This document shows, piece by piece, positions 34,733 through 43,301 of a DNA stretch of 64,000 nt; position 1 is the stretch's first letter, and every line of letters begins with the position of its first letter. The notes below the pieces were generated by a model that was not told the DNA's origin, made no database searches, and worked only from the letters and a program-made list of their open reading frames with translations. The stretch is taken from positions 85,194-149,193 of the forward strand of contig JBBQPZ010000010.1 in assembly GCA_038216655.1 (NCBI GenBank), written 5' to 3'. The translations under genes and the position numbers were made by a program. The DNA comes from JAFDWR01 sp038216655. GTDB taxonomy: Bacteria; Armatimonadota; Fimbriimonadia; Fimbriimonadales; Fimbriimonadaceae.

Positions 34733-35446
34733 ATGTTCATGGCTGCCGTCGCGTTTCTGCTGGCCACTCCCGGTCCGGCGCGTTCAATCCTTGCGTTCTC
34801 GAAGACCACGGGTTTCCGTCACGACTCCATTCCCGCTGCTCGTCGTGCTTTGGTGGACCTCGGCATCGAGCGGGGTTGGACGGTCACTTGTACGGAGGAT
34901 GCGTCCGTATTCACCAAGGCGAAGCTCAAGGGCTACGACGCGGTGGTCTGGGTTGAGACGACGGGCACGGTGCTGAACGCGGATCAGAAGAAGGCGTTTG
35001 AGGACTTCATCCACCACGGCGGCGGGTATGTCGGGATGCACTCGGCGGCGGATACCGAATACGACTGGCCGTGGTACGGGCAGCTTGTCGGTGCCTGGTT
35101 CCTGCAGCACCCGGCGCAAGCCAATGCGACGGTGAAGATCGAGGACACGGCGGATTCGGCGACGAGTTTCCTGCCGAACCCTTGGAAGCGCTGGGACGAG
35201 TGGTACGACTACCGCACCAACCCGCGGGCGAACGTGCACGTGCTGGCGTCTCTGGATCAGACCAGCTACAAAGGCTCAAAGATGGGCGACGACCACCCGA
35301 TTATGTGGCGTCACGAGTTCGACGGCGGTCGGGCCTGGTATACGGGGATGGGGCACACGCAGGAGTCGTACGCCGATCCCTTGTTCTTGAAGATGCTGGG
35401 CGAGGGCGTCGAGTGGGCCTGCGGTTCGAGCAAGCGAAAGCCGTAG
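34733..35446 (+). CDS. ThuA-like domain protein, exported
   Basis: A 237-residue ThuA-family protein with a short hydrophobic N-terminus (MFMAAVAFLLATPG). Family landmarks: ILAFSKTTGFRHDSIP near 18, YDAVVWVETTG near 67, GGGYVGMHSAADTEYDW near 96 and GRAWYTGMGHTQESY near 200. It is the short, single-domain form, shorter than the one at 23831. No partner gene shares its operon; the Gfo/Idh/MocA and DUF1080 genes lie several kb away. Its role in 3-keto-sugar metabolism is inferred from the family. Confidence 0.85.
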   Translation: MFMAAVAFLLATPGPARSILAFSKTTGFRHDSIPAARRALVDLGIERGWTVTCTEDASVFTKAKLKGYDAVVWVETTGTVLNADQKKAFEDFIHHGGGYVGMHSAADTEYDWPWYGQLVGAWFLQHPAQANATVKIEDTADSATSFLPNPWKRWDEWYDYRTNPRANVHVLASLDQTSYKGSKMGDDHPIMWRHEFDGGRAWYTGMGHTQESYADPLFLKMLGEGVEWACGSSKRKP

Positions 35447-35458
35447 CTTTCATCCGTT

Positions 35459-35526
35459 GGGGTGGCAGGGTTTGTCCGGACATGGAGTTGCCGCAGGTTG
35501 CAAGTTGCCTCCCGGCAAGCCGTGTC
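35459..35526. repeat. REP element beside the RAYT gene
   Basis: GGGTGGCAGGGTTTGTCCGG ... CCCGGCAAGCCGTG, the same unit as at 31519-31587. It starts right after the ThuA-like stop codon and could also serve that gene's transcript end. Confidence 0.8.
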
Positions 35527-35597
35527 GGCGCCACCTAGGCGGAGTAAATGGCCCCAAAGTTCTTAATCGAGTGCCGATGCCGGGACGTAAGATCAGT

Positions 35598-35637
35598 CCT
35601 GCGGCAACTCCAGGTCCGGACAAACGGTGCCACCCGG
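35598..35637. repeat. Inverted partial REP element downstream of the RAYT gene
   Basis: This stretch is the reverse complement of 35460-35497 with few differences (GGACAAACGGTGCCACCC at its right end). With the copy at 35459-35526 it makes a facing pair around about 70 bp. It ends 14 bases from the RAYT stop codon. Confidence 0.8.
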
Positions 35638-35651
35638 ATACTTTTTAGGAT

Positions 35652-36164
35652 CTACCACTTGAAGTCGTCGTCTAGGAAGACGATTTCTGGCCCGTTGTAA
35701 GCCATGTCAAGGTAAGCATTGGCAGAGGAGTGTTGCCAATCGACAAGATTGCGACGCTCGGGATTTTGGTGGATGTAGGCCACTTTCTCGCGGTACTCAT
35801 CGCGAGTATCGATGTTGCGGTCGTAGCCTCCGCCGGGCTGCCATACGGGCCCCGTTCGATTTAGCAGGCGATTGATCTTCAAGCTCGTTCGCTTTTTGAG
35901 TCCTTCGAGAATCTTATCGACGGTTTGATCTTGTGCCGGGGTCAGGAGTAAGTGGACGTGGTCGGGCATGACGGCGAAGGCATGAAGAGCAAATTGGCCC
36001 TTATGGGCAAGCCAAGTTAAGTGTTGGACGAACACCTCTCTGGCTGCCGCGGTGCCCAGGAGATTCTCGTGACCAACGCAAGAGAAAGTGAGGAACCGGA
36101 CTGAGCCGGTCTCGAATCTCTTTAGTTGCTTTCGATGTCCCGTGACCACCTTTGCGCCTACCAT
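35652..36164 (-). CDS. REP-associated tyrosine transposase (RAYT, Y1 family)
   Basis: A 170-residue single-strand transposase of the IS200/REP type. The HUH-like metal motif is MPDHVHLLLTP near residue 64, and the catalytic Tyr is in the stretch YREKVAYIHQNPERR near 128, followed by the RAYT-typical HSSANAYLD. REP elements border it on both sides (35598-35637 and 36166-36233), the usual arrangement for RAYT genes, which are domesticated and mobilise REPs. The ATG at 36164 sits two bases from the REP, so the hairpin could control its own expression. Confidence 0.9.
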   Translation of the reverse strand: MVGAKVVTGHRKQLKRFETGSVRFLTFSCVGHENLLGTAAAREVFVQHLTWLAHKGQFALHAFAVMPDHVHLLLTPAQDQTVDKILEGLKKRTSLKINRLLNRTGPVWQPGGGYDRNIDTRDEYREKVAYIHQNPERRNLVDWQHSSANAYLDMAYNGPEIVFLDDDFKW

Positions 36165-36165
36165 A

Positions 36166-36233
36166 GCACGGCTTGCCGGGAAGCATTTTCAGTTCGGGCG
36201 GAAGTGACAAATCCGGACAAACCGTGCCACCCC
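36166..36233. repeat. REP element upstream of the RAYT gene
   Basis: AGCACGGCTTGCCGGG ... TCCGGACAAACCGTGCCACCCCC, inverted relative to 31519-31587. The arms GCACGGCTTG and CAAACCGTGC pair. It lies directly before the transposase start and eight bases from the next gene's stop. Confidence 0.85.
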
Positions 36234-36241
36234 CCTTGGAG

Positions 36242-37069
36242 TCAATGCTTAAGCAAATATCCGCGGATGAAGCCGATGCAGCTCGAGACTTCTGGTAGGG
36301 AGTGCTCTTCGTTGTATTCGTATTCGACCGACGCTGGACCGTAGAATTTTTGCTTCTTAAACTCGTCCAGGATGCCGGGGATGTCAGAGATGCCGGTGCC
36401 GTAGGGGACGTCGTGGCCGGAGGGGGCGAACTCGTTGAGGTCTTTGAGGTGGCAGCTCATGATGCGGCCCTTGAGGATTCGCAGGGCGTCGGTGGGCTTA
36501 ACCCCCGATCGCACCCAGTGGCCGACGTCGGCGCAGGAGCCGATGCGGGCGTCGCGGCTCTTTACGACGGAGAGCACGTAGTTCGGGTCCCACATTCGGT
36601 AGCTCGGGTTGTTCGCCTGCTTCGGGTGGTCGTGGAAGCCGACCTTGATGTCGAACTCCTTGACCATCATCTCGATGGTGTCGATCGCCTCCACCGACTC
36701 CGTATTGATGACCATCAGGCGCAGCCCCTTTGCCCACTGGAACAGCTTGCGCGCTTGCGCGGGGTCTTTCGGGATGCCGGTGACGCCGAAAGCGACGGGG
36801 GTGAGGTGGTGCTTGGTCATCTCCGCTTGGAGCTCCGCGGTCGCCGCGTCGCCCATATCGGGTCCGATGCCGATGTCTGAGCCGGGCTTGAGTTTCTGGC
36901 CGGGGTAGAGCTCGATGTAGTGGGAGCCCGCGCGTTCGGTCTGCTCGATCGCTTCGAAGGTGGTGAAGCGATTGAAGGTCCACGCCTGGATGCTCATCCG
37001 AAATTCCTCGGCGGGGGCGGGGGCGGGGGCGGTCGTCATCAGGCTGGCGGCGATGAGGGTTGCGAGCAT
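36242..37069 (-). CDS. Exported sugar isomerase/epimerase-like TIM barrel (AP endonuclease 2 family)
   Basis: A 275-residue protein with a signal peptide (MLATLIAASLMTTAPAPAPA) and a xylose-isomerase-like TIM barrel. Likely metal ligands are in SHYIELYPG (Glu, near 54), KVGFHDHPK (His, near 146), GSCADVGHW (Asp and His, near 180) and ASVEYEYNEE (Glu, near 250). Exported proteins of this kind occur beside Gfo/Idh/MocA and DUF1080 proteins, and some family members epimerise or isomerise keto-sugars. The divergent gene at 37530 is such a dehydrogenase. The exact reaction is unknown. Confidence 0.82.
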   Translation of the reverse strand: MLATLIAASLMTTAPAPAPAEEFRMSIQAWTFNRFTTFEAIEQTERAGSHYIELYPGQKLKPGSDIGIGPDMGDAATAELQAEMTKHHLTPVAFGVTGIPKDPAQARKLFQWAKGLRLMVINTESVEAIDTIEMMVKEFDIKVGFHDHPKQANNPSYRMWDPNYVLSVVKSRDARIGSCADVGHWVRSGVKPTDALRILKGRIMSCHLKDLNEFAPSGHDVPYGTGISDIPGILDEFKKQKFYGPASVEYEYNEEHSLPEVSSCIGFIRGYLLKH

Positions 37070-37130
37070 GGTTTAATTCTGGCTTAGTTTCTGAGTGGTA
37101 GTGGCAGTGGTAGTGGTACTGCGGGGGTCT

Positions 37131-37265
37131 GTCATCCTTCGACTGCGTAGCTCTCGCTAGGGCTCGGTCACTTCACCCCGGATAACGGTTCGATCTAGGG
37201 CTGCCGTTAGGTTGAGAACTCACTTGGTTAGAGTCAACTCTCACGTTCTCACTCTCACTTCTTGC
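37131..37265. repeat. Two dispersed repeat remnants in a 460-bp gap
   Basis: GTCATCCTTCGACTGCG at 37131 begins a degenerate unit of the type seen at 6163-6480. At 37211-37265 lies the fullest copy of the ACTC-rich repeat (AGAGTCAACTCTCAC, then TTCTCACTCTCAC). A short AGTGGTAGTGGC tract is at 37094-37118. No gene is seen between 37070 and 37529; the promoter of the plus-strand oxidoreductase should be in its right half. Confidence 0.6.
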
Positions 37266-37529
37266 CACTCACTTCTCGCCGCGATGCTTTGACCGTCGGC
37301 GATGCTGTCAACTCATTGGACAGGACATTCACAAAAGTCAACCAGCACCAGCGATTTTGCCGAGCCGACCGGGACGGTCCCGCTCCGACATCAGCCCGAG
37401 GGAGGTACGAGTTCCGGAATCTCCATCCCCCGGCCCCTTCCTCTTCCAGCGCACAATCATCGCCGCAAAAGGAAGGGGAGCCAATGTTGCTTCGTTTCGC
37501 GCTAAACTAGCGGCCGTAGGGATTGAACA

Positions 37530-38855
37530 ATGGCGAACGAACTCACGAGACGAGATGTACTGAAGGGATCGGCAGCGGCGGCTTTGGGCCTCGCGATGGG
37601 GAAAGCGGGAGCGGCGTCGCCGAATCCCGAGATGACACCCGCGATTCCGCCTAACGGACGAATTCGCTTTGGCATCATCGGATCCGGTGGCAAGGGTTGG
37701 AGTGGCATGCAGCAGGCCGCGGAGCATGGCGACATCGTCGCCGTCTGCGACATCGACGCCAACAACCGATCGAAGGCGATGCTTGAGCATCCCCGTGCGG
37801 CTGCGTTCGACGACTATCGCGTGATGCTGGAGATGATGAAGGGCAAGCTTGACGCCGTCGTTATCAGCACCCCGGATCACCACCACTCGATCGCCTCGTC
37901 GCTGGCGATGCACCAGGGCTTGCACTGCTATACCGAGAAGCCGCTTTGCCGGACGATCTGGGAGGCCCGACAGCTTGCCCGCATCGCCCGCGAGAAAGGT
38001 GTCGCCACCCAGATGGGGAACCAGAGCACGGCGAGCACGAACATGCGGAAGGTGGCCGCGCTGATCAAGCGAGGCGAGTGGGGTCACGCAAAGGAAGTTC
38101 ACCTGTGGACCGACCGCGCCAAGGGCTGGTGGGCGCAGGGGGTCGAGCGACCCAAGCCGGGGACCGCGCCGAAGACCGTCGATTTTGAAATGTGGCTTGG
38201 CCCGCGCCCGGAGCGCCCGTTCGCCGAGGGTTACCACCCCTTCGCTTGGCGCGGCTTCTGGGACTTCGGCACCGGATCGCTCGGCGACATGGGTTGCCAC
38301 ATATTTAACATGCCGTTCATGGCGCTCGACTTGCGAGACCCGCTAACGGTTCAGGCCGACACAAGCGGTCACAACCACGAGACCTTCCCGGAGTGGGCGA
38401 ACGTACACTACGAATTCGGTGCGCGTGGGGGCCGTCCGCCGGTGATGGTCCATTGGCATGACGGCGGAAAGAAGCCGGACGCCGCTTTGGCTCCGGGCTT
38501 TGAGCTCGGCGGCAACGGCGCGATCGTCGTGTTGGAGAAGGGCACGATCTACAGTGAGGATGAGTCGAACACCAAGTTCCACCTCATCGGTGGCGGCGAG
38601 ATTCCGGACATCAAGGTGGACGAGTCGCCTGGTCACATGGCCGAGTTCGCCCGCGCCTGCCTCGGCGGCGTGCCCGCGGTCTCGAACTTCCCCGGCTACT
38701 CCGGCCCGCTGGCGGAGACGGTGCTCCTAGGCAATCTCGCGATCTGGGCCAACGGCCCCAAGCTCGAGTGGGACGCGAAGCGGATGCAGGTCAAGGGAAC
38801 TCACGAGTTCGATGAACTGATTCATCCGAAATTCCGCGACGGCTTTGGTGTCTAA
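37530..38855 (+). CDS. Tat-exported Gfo/Idh/MocA oxidoreductase
   Basis: A 441-residue dehydrogenase-like protein. The twin-arginine signal LTRRDVLKGSAAAALGLAMG (residues 5-24) is followed by FGIIGSGGKGWSGM near 47 (nucleotide binding), STPDHHHSIAS near 112 and the EKP motif (YTEKPLC) near 134. The next genes are a convergent DUF1080 and, on the other side, the exported TIM-barrel isomerase, so all three proposed activities of a 3-keto-sugar route lie within 3.4 kb. Substrate is not identifiable from sequence. Confidence 0.88.
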   Translation: MANELTRRDVLKGSAAAALGLAMGKAGAASPNPEMTPAIPPNGRIRFGIIGSGGKGWSGMQQAAEHGDIVAVCDIDANNRSKAMLEHPRAAAFDDYRVMLEMMKGKLDAVVISTPDHHHSIASSLAMHQGLHCYTEKPLCRTIWEARQLARIAREKGVATQMGNQSTASTNMRKVAALIKRGEWGHAKEVHLWTDRAKGWWAQGVERPKPGTAPKTVDFEMWLGPRPERPFAEGYHPFAWRGFWDFGTGSLGDMGCHIFNMPFMALDLRDPLTVQADTSGHNHETFPEWANVHYEFGARGGRPPVMVHWHDGGKKPDAALAPGFELGGNGAIVVLEKGTIYSEDESNTKFHLIGGGEIPDIKVDESPGHMAEFARACLGGVPAVSNFPGYSGPLAETVLLGNLAIWANGPKLEWDAKRMQVKGTHEFDELIHPKFRDGFGV

Positions 38856-38868
38856 CGGGCTTCGCCCC

Positions 38869-38927
38869 GTGTTAGAGTGTTGGAGTGCTAAAGGGCAGAT
38901 TTGCCTCTAACTTGAACACTCTAACAC
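38869..38927. terminator. Hairpin between convergent genes
   Basis: GTGTTAGAGTGTT (38869-38881) and AACACTCTAACAC (38915-38927) are perfectly complementary over 13 bp with a 33-base loop that holds a small GGGCAGATTTGCC hairpin. No clear T-run follows, so it may act as a processing or repeat element rather than a classical terminator. Confidence 0.55.
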
Positions 38928-38934
38928 TTGATTC

Positions 38935-39597
38935 CTAGCCTCGAAGAGGCTTGATCTTAATGTTCTTAAACGCGACCACACCGTGGTCGCCCTGCAGGCC
39001 GATCGTGCCCTTCGCCGTCTTGGCGAACTCGGGCCACTCGTGGAATTTGCTCTTGGCGACGCGCGCCCAGAACTCGGTGCTGTCGAGGTTGAAGTCGTAG
39101 TATTTGACCCCGTTCAGCTTGACCCAGCAGCCCTTCTTCGAGATATGGATGTCGTAGTGGTTCCACTCGCCGGCCGGCTTGCTGGCGTCGATCTTTGAGT
39201 CGTACAACTCATACAGGAAGCCCGTGCTTTGCACGCCTGGTTCGAACTTGCGGTCGTAGATTTGAATCTCCGGACCGCTGTGCCAGGTCTCCTCGCCCGT
39301 GTCGGCGACGTGGAAGAGCACGCCGCTGTTCTGGCCCTTCTCGAATTTGAAGTCGAGCTGCAGGTCGAACCAGCCGAACTTGTCGTTGGAGAGAATGTCG
39401 CCTGCGTTGTTCGGATCTGCAACTGCCAGGGCACCGTCAACCACTTGCCAGCCCGGCCGGATCGTGTCAACTTTGAAGTTGTGCCAACCCTTGGTGGTCT
39501 GACCGTCGAAGAGGAGTTTCCACCCGGACTTGACCTCACCCGGAGTCAGGGCATTGTCGGATCGGAGCAGAAGGGTGGCGGCAAGTACAGCGAACAT
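38935..39597 (-). CDS. DUF1080 (3-keto-disaccharide hydrolase-like) exported protein
   Basis: A 220-residue protein with a short hydrophobic start (MFAVLAATLLL) and one DUF1080 jelly-roll (about 25-218). Landmarks: KLLFDGQTTKGWHNF near 27, FDLQLDFKFEKGQNSGVLFH near 77, GPEIQIYDR near 107, and GTIGLQGDHGVVAFKNIKI at the C-terminus, the usual family ending. It faces the Gfo/Idh/MocA gene tail to tail. Length is typical of the family. It is a shorter paralogue of the protein at 22973. Confidence 0.87.
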   Translation of the reverse strand: MFAVLAATLLLRSDNALTPGEVKSGWKLLFDGQTTKGWHNFKVDTIRPGWQVVDGALAVADPNNAGDILSNDKFGWFDLQLDFKFEKGQNSGVLFHVADTGEETWHSGPEIQIYDRKFEPGVQSTGFLYELYDSKIDASKPAGEWNHYDIHISKKGCWVKLNGVKYYDFNLDSTEFWARVAKSKFHEWPEFAKTAKGTIGLQGDHGVVAFKNIKIKPLRG

Positions 39598-39797
39598 GCC
39601 CTATTGTGGCCCGACCTTTCCGACGTCGAGCGCATAAATCACCGAAGAGGCGTGACGATTTTTGGCGCATTCCCCGTTGACCAAGGGAAAATCCAATCCA
39701 AGCCGAGGCGGCATCGGATATGGTAACAGTTACGTGCGCCGATCCGAGGGCGGCGTGGGCAATGGAGCCGGGGCGGAGACAATCAAAGGTGAACAAA

Positions 39798-40799
39798 ATG
39801 AAGTTTCTAGGCATGGCGGTCCTTTTTGCCGTCGTTTTAGCGGGTTGTAGTGGTGGCGACAAGACCGGCACCGACGAAAGTGGCGCGCCGGGCACCAAGA
39901 CCAGCGGCGGGACGGGCGGCAAGAAGTTCAAGCTCGCATTCGTGACGAACAACTCGTCCGATTATTGGACTATCGCTCGAAAGGGCGTCGAAAAGGCCGA
40001 GGGCGAGCTCGGCATCAAGGTCGACTTTGTCATGCCGCCGGATGGAACGGCGGCCGCGCAGCGCAAGATTGTCGACGATCTGAAGTCCAAGGGGGTCGAC
40101 GGAATGGCGATCAGCCCGACGGACCCCGCCAACCAGACCGACATGATCAACGGCGTCGCCAAGGACTCGCTGGTGTTCACTCAGGACAGCGACGCTCCCA
40201 AGAGCGACCGCGCCTGCTACATCGGTACCGACAACAAGGAAGCCGGCAAGCAGCTTGGTGAGGAACTAAAGAAGGCGCTCCCCAACGGCGGCAAGATCTA
40301 CGCGTTCGTCGGCAGCATCGACGCGCAGAACGCGAAGGATCGCATCGACGGCGTCAAGGAAGCGATCGCGGGCAGCAAGATCGTGCTCGTCGACACGATT
40401 CAGGACGGTACGGACCACACCAAGGCGAAGACCAACGTAGCTGACATCCTCGTCAAGGACCCCGATGTGGCCGCATGCATTGGGATCTGGAGCTATAACG
40501 GTCCCGCGATCTACGGTGCGGTACAAGACGCCCAGAAGGTCGGCAAGGTCAAGATCCTGTGCTTCGACGAGGAAGATGAGACCCTCGCCGGTATCAAGGC
40601 GGGCGCCATCGATGCGACGATCGTTCAGCAGCCGTTTGAGTTTGGCTACAAAGCGATCATCAACATGAGCAAGTACCTGAACGGCGACAAGTCGGTCATT
40701 CCGGCCAACAAGCTCGATATCGTCCCGACCCTCGTGATCCACAAGGCCGAGGTCGAGGAATTCCAGACCAAGCTCAACAAGCTGCGCGGACGCTCCTAA
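39798..40799 (+). CDS. CUT2 sugar-binding lipoprotein
   Basis: A 333-residue binding protein of the ribose/galactose type. MKFLGMAVLFAVVLAGC ends in a lipobox; a Gly/Thr/Ser linker precedes the domain starting KLAFVTNNSSDYW. Family landmarks include GVDGMAISPTDP near 96, CYIGTDNKEAGKQLGEEL near 137 and KILCFDEEDETLAGI near 250. The ATG at 39798 has AAAGGTG seven bases ahead. It leads a three-gene operon with ATPase (3-bp gap) and permease. A GTAACAGTTAC palindrome at 39723-39733 could be an operator. Confidence 0.92.
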   Translation: MKFLGMAVLFAVVLAGCSGGDKTGTDESGAPGTKTSGGTGGKKFKLAFVTNNSSDYWTIARKGVEKAEGELGIKVDFVMPPDGTAAAQRKIVDDLKSKGVDGMAISPTDPANQTDMINGVAKDSLVFTQDSDAPKSDRACYIGTDNKEAGKQLGEELKKALPNGGKIYAFVGSIDAQNAKDRIDGVKEAIAGSKIVLVDTIQDGTDHTKAKTNVADILVKDPDVAACIGIWSYNGPAIYGAVQDAQKVGKVKILCFDEEDETLAGIKAGAIDATIVQQPFEFGYKAIINMSKYLNGDKSVIPANKLDIVPTLVIHKAEVEEFQTKLNKLRGRS

Positions 40800-40802
40800 C
40801 CG

Positions 40803-42281
40803 ATGCTTGAGGCCCAGGGGCTAACCAAGCGGTATCCCGGCGTCACGGCCCTAGACCGAGTTGACTTCACCGTCAACCCGGGCGAGATTGTGGCGCTGAT
40901 TGGGGAGAATGGGGCGGGGAAGTCGACTCTGATTAAAATCCTGGGTGGTCTTGCCCAACCCGACGAAGGCGAGGTGCGACTTGATAGCCACGTCGTTCGG
41001 CTTCCCAACGCCGCAACGGCCACCCGACTGGGCATCGGCGTCATCCACCAGGAACTCAACAACCTGGACAATCTCGACATTGCGGGGAACGTATTCCTGG
41101 GGCGCGAGCCGCGGGCCCTGGGCTTCCTGATCGACCGAGGAGAGATGGAGCGCAAGACGCGGCTCCTGCTCGAGCCTCTTGGCCTGCATTTCGAACCCAG
41201 TGCCCCGCTTTCGGGACTTTCGATCGCGCAGCAGCAGCTCGTCGAAATCGCCAAGGCGCTCTCGCTCGACGCGAAGTACCTGATCATGGACGAGCCCACG
41301 TCCAGCCTCACCGCGGGCGAGACGGAAACTCTGCTCAAGATCGTTTTGGAACTGAGGGCTAAAGGCGTCGGGATTATCTACGTTTCGCACCGGCTCGACG
41401 AGGTGAAAGCGATCGCCGATCGCGCGATCGCGTTTCGCGACGGCAAGAACGCGGGCTCGCTCGCGAAGAGTGAGCTCACCACGGAGAACATGGTCCGGCT
41501 GATGGTGGGCCGCGACATCGAGCGTCAAGCTCTCCGCCAGTCGGTCGAGCGCGAGCCGCGGCTGACCGTGACGGGCCTCAGGACCAAGCGCTATCCGGCA
41601 CACGAAGTCTCTTTCACGGTCGGTCGCGGTGAGATCGTGGGGATTGCCGGGCTTGTCGGCGCGGGCCGAACCGAGGTTGCTCAGGCCATCTTTGGCGTTG
41701 ACGCACGCGTTGAGGGAACGGTGACTCTGGACGGCGAGAGAGTGCGGAGCGGCTACCCCCGCGACGCGATCCGGCAGGGCTTATTCCTCGCGCCTGAGGA
41801 TCGGCGAAATGAGGGGCTGATCACGGCAATGGCGATCCGCGAGAACATCACCTTGCCCGCGCTTCCAAGCTATGCGTCAGCCTGCTTGATCCAGAAAGGG
41901 AAGGAACGCGCGGTGTCCGAAGACATGCGTACCAAGCTACAGATCAAAGCCCCGACCATCGAGTCGGAGGTGCGGGGTTTGAGCGGCGGCAACCAGCAGA
42001 AGGTCGTGCTCGCAAAGTGGCTCTCGCTTGAGCCCAAGTGCCTCGTGTTCGACGAGCCCACGCGGGGCATCGATGTCGGCGCGCGCTCGGAGATTTATGC
42101 CTTGATGAAGGGCCTCGCCGAAAGGGGCGTGGCGATCTTGGTGATCAGCAGCGATATGGAGGAAGTCATCGGAATCAGTGACCGCGTGATCGTCATGCAC
42201 GAAGGTAGAGTGTCAGGCATTCTGCAAGGGCACGAGGCCTCGGAGGAACAGATCATGCGGTTGGCGGTGGCGAGTGCTTAA
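40803..42281 (+). CDS. CUT2 sugar ABC ATPase (RbsA-like, two nucleotide-binding domains)
   Basis: A 492-residue ATPase with two fused domains: Walker A GENGAGKST near residue 36, signature LSIAQQQLVEIAKAL near 140 and Walker B YLIMDEPTSSL near 160, then a degenerate second P-loop GLVGAGRTE near 284 and LSGGNQQKVVLAKWL near 395. It starts three bases after the binding-protein stop and overlaps the permease start by eight bases. It energises import of an unknown monosaccharide. It is a paralogue of the ATPase at 33133. Confidence 0.93.
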   Translation: MLEAQGLTKRYPGVTALDRVDFTVNPGEIVALIGENGAGKSTLIKILGGLAQPDEGEVRLDSHVVRLPNAATATRLGIGVIHQELNNLDNLDIAGNVFLGREPRALGFLIDRGEMERKTRLLLEPLGLHFEPSAPLSGLSIAQQQLVEIAKALSLDAKYLIMDEPTSSLTAGETETLLKIVLELRAKGVGIIYVSHRLDEVKAIADRAIAFRDGKNAGSLAKSELTTENMVRLMVGRDIERQALRQSVEREPRLTVTGLRTKRYPAHEVSFTVGRGEIVGIAGLVGAGRTEVAQAIFGVDARVEGTVTLDGERVRSGYPRDAIRQGLFLAPEDRRNEGLITAMAIRENITLPALPSYASACLIQKGKERAVSEDMRTKLQIKAPTIESEVRGLSGGNQQKVVLAKWLSLEPKCLVFDEPTRGIDVGARSEIYALMKGLAERGVAILVISSDMEEVIGISDRVIVMHEGRVSGILQGHEASEEQIMRLAVASA

Positions 42282-43227
42282 GCGGTTCGGACGAGAGATC
42301 GGCATCTTCGTGCTGCTGGCCGTGCTGTTCGTCGTCGCAGGCACGATGAACCATCGCTTTCTGAGCGGTGAGAACCTCTCCAATCTCGCACGCCTCGTCG
42401 GCATCTACGGCATCTTCAGCATCGGGGCCGCGCTGGTGATCATCACGGCCGGCATCGACCTGTCGGTCGGCTCGATGTTTGCGATTCTTGGCGTGATCCT
42501 CTCGATTTGTCTGGTGGAGAAGAAGTGGTCGTCACCCTTGGCGGTGGCTACGGTATTGGGGATTGGCGTCGGATTGGGGGCGATCCACGGGTTTCTGATC
42601 ACGCGGGCGCGGATGCAGCCGTTCATCGTGACCTTGTGCGGCCTGATGATCTACCGTGGTTTATCCCAGTTCATCGCCCACGACGAGACCAAGGGCTTTG
42701 GCGATGCGCACGGGTTCGAGGGGCTGAAAGAGGCCACAACCGTCCAGTTTCACGGCGTGCCGATCCAGTTCTTGATGATGGTGGTCATCGCGATCATTGC
42801 GGGAGTGGTGCTGCATCGCTCGGTCTACGGTCGCTATTTGTACGCGGTCGGGCGCAATGAGGAAGCCGCGCGCTACTCGGGCATCGACACCAAGCGCGTG
42901 ATCGGCAGCGCCTACGTGGTTGCGGCGCTCCTGACCGGCATCTCGGCGATCCTGTTTGCGTTCTATACGAACTCGATTTCGCCTTCCGCCCATGGGCAAG
43001 GGTATGAGTTGTACGGGATCGCGGCCGCCGTGTTGGGTGGGTGTTCGCTCCGCGGTGGGGAAGGCTCGATCATCGGCGTGCTGCTTGGCGCGGCACTGTT
43101 GCAGGTTCTCCAGAACCTGGTCAATCTGCTCGGAATTCCGAGTTCGCTGAACTTCGCGGTGGTTGGCGCGGTGATCCTGATCGGCATCCTAGGGGATCGG
43201 CTGTTGAACCGAAAGCAAGCCTCGTAG
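42274..43227 (+). CDS. CUT2 sugar ABC permease (RbsC-like)
   Basis: A 317-residue membrane protein with eight to ten spans and the family stretch LVIITAGIDLSVGSMFA near residue 51 and GGCSLRGGEGSIIGVLLG near 256. The GTG start at 42274 overlaps the ATPase stop by eight bases, which indicates translational coupling. It is last in the operon; a 74-bp gap with no clear terminator follows before the next gene on the same strand. Confidence 0.92.
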   Translation: MLKRFGREIGIFVLLAVLFVVAGTMNHRFLSGENLSNLARLVGIYGIFSIGAALVIITAGIDLSVGSMFAILGVILSICLVEKKWSSPLAVATVLGIGVGLGAIHGFLITRARMQPFIVTLCGLMIYRGLSQFIAHDETKGFGDAHGFEGLKEATTVQFHGVPIQFLMMVVIAIIAGVVLHRSVYGRYLYAVGRNEEAARYSGIDTKRVIGSAYVVAALLTGISAILFAFYTNSISPSAHGQGYELYGIAAAVLGGCSLRGGEGSIIGVLLGAALLQVLQNLVNLLGIPSSLNFAVVGAVILIGILGDRLLNRKQAS

Positions 43228-43301
43228 ATTCGCCGTCCGCACTTCGATTGACAGATAAGCAACGACTTCGCCGGAGCCTGCCCGCAACGTAGACTGCGGC
43301 C

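Noticed and set aside
43249..43254. TTGACA as a -35 for the unknown exported protein gene
   Set aside because: No -10-like hexamer lies 15-19 bases downstream.
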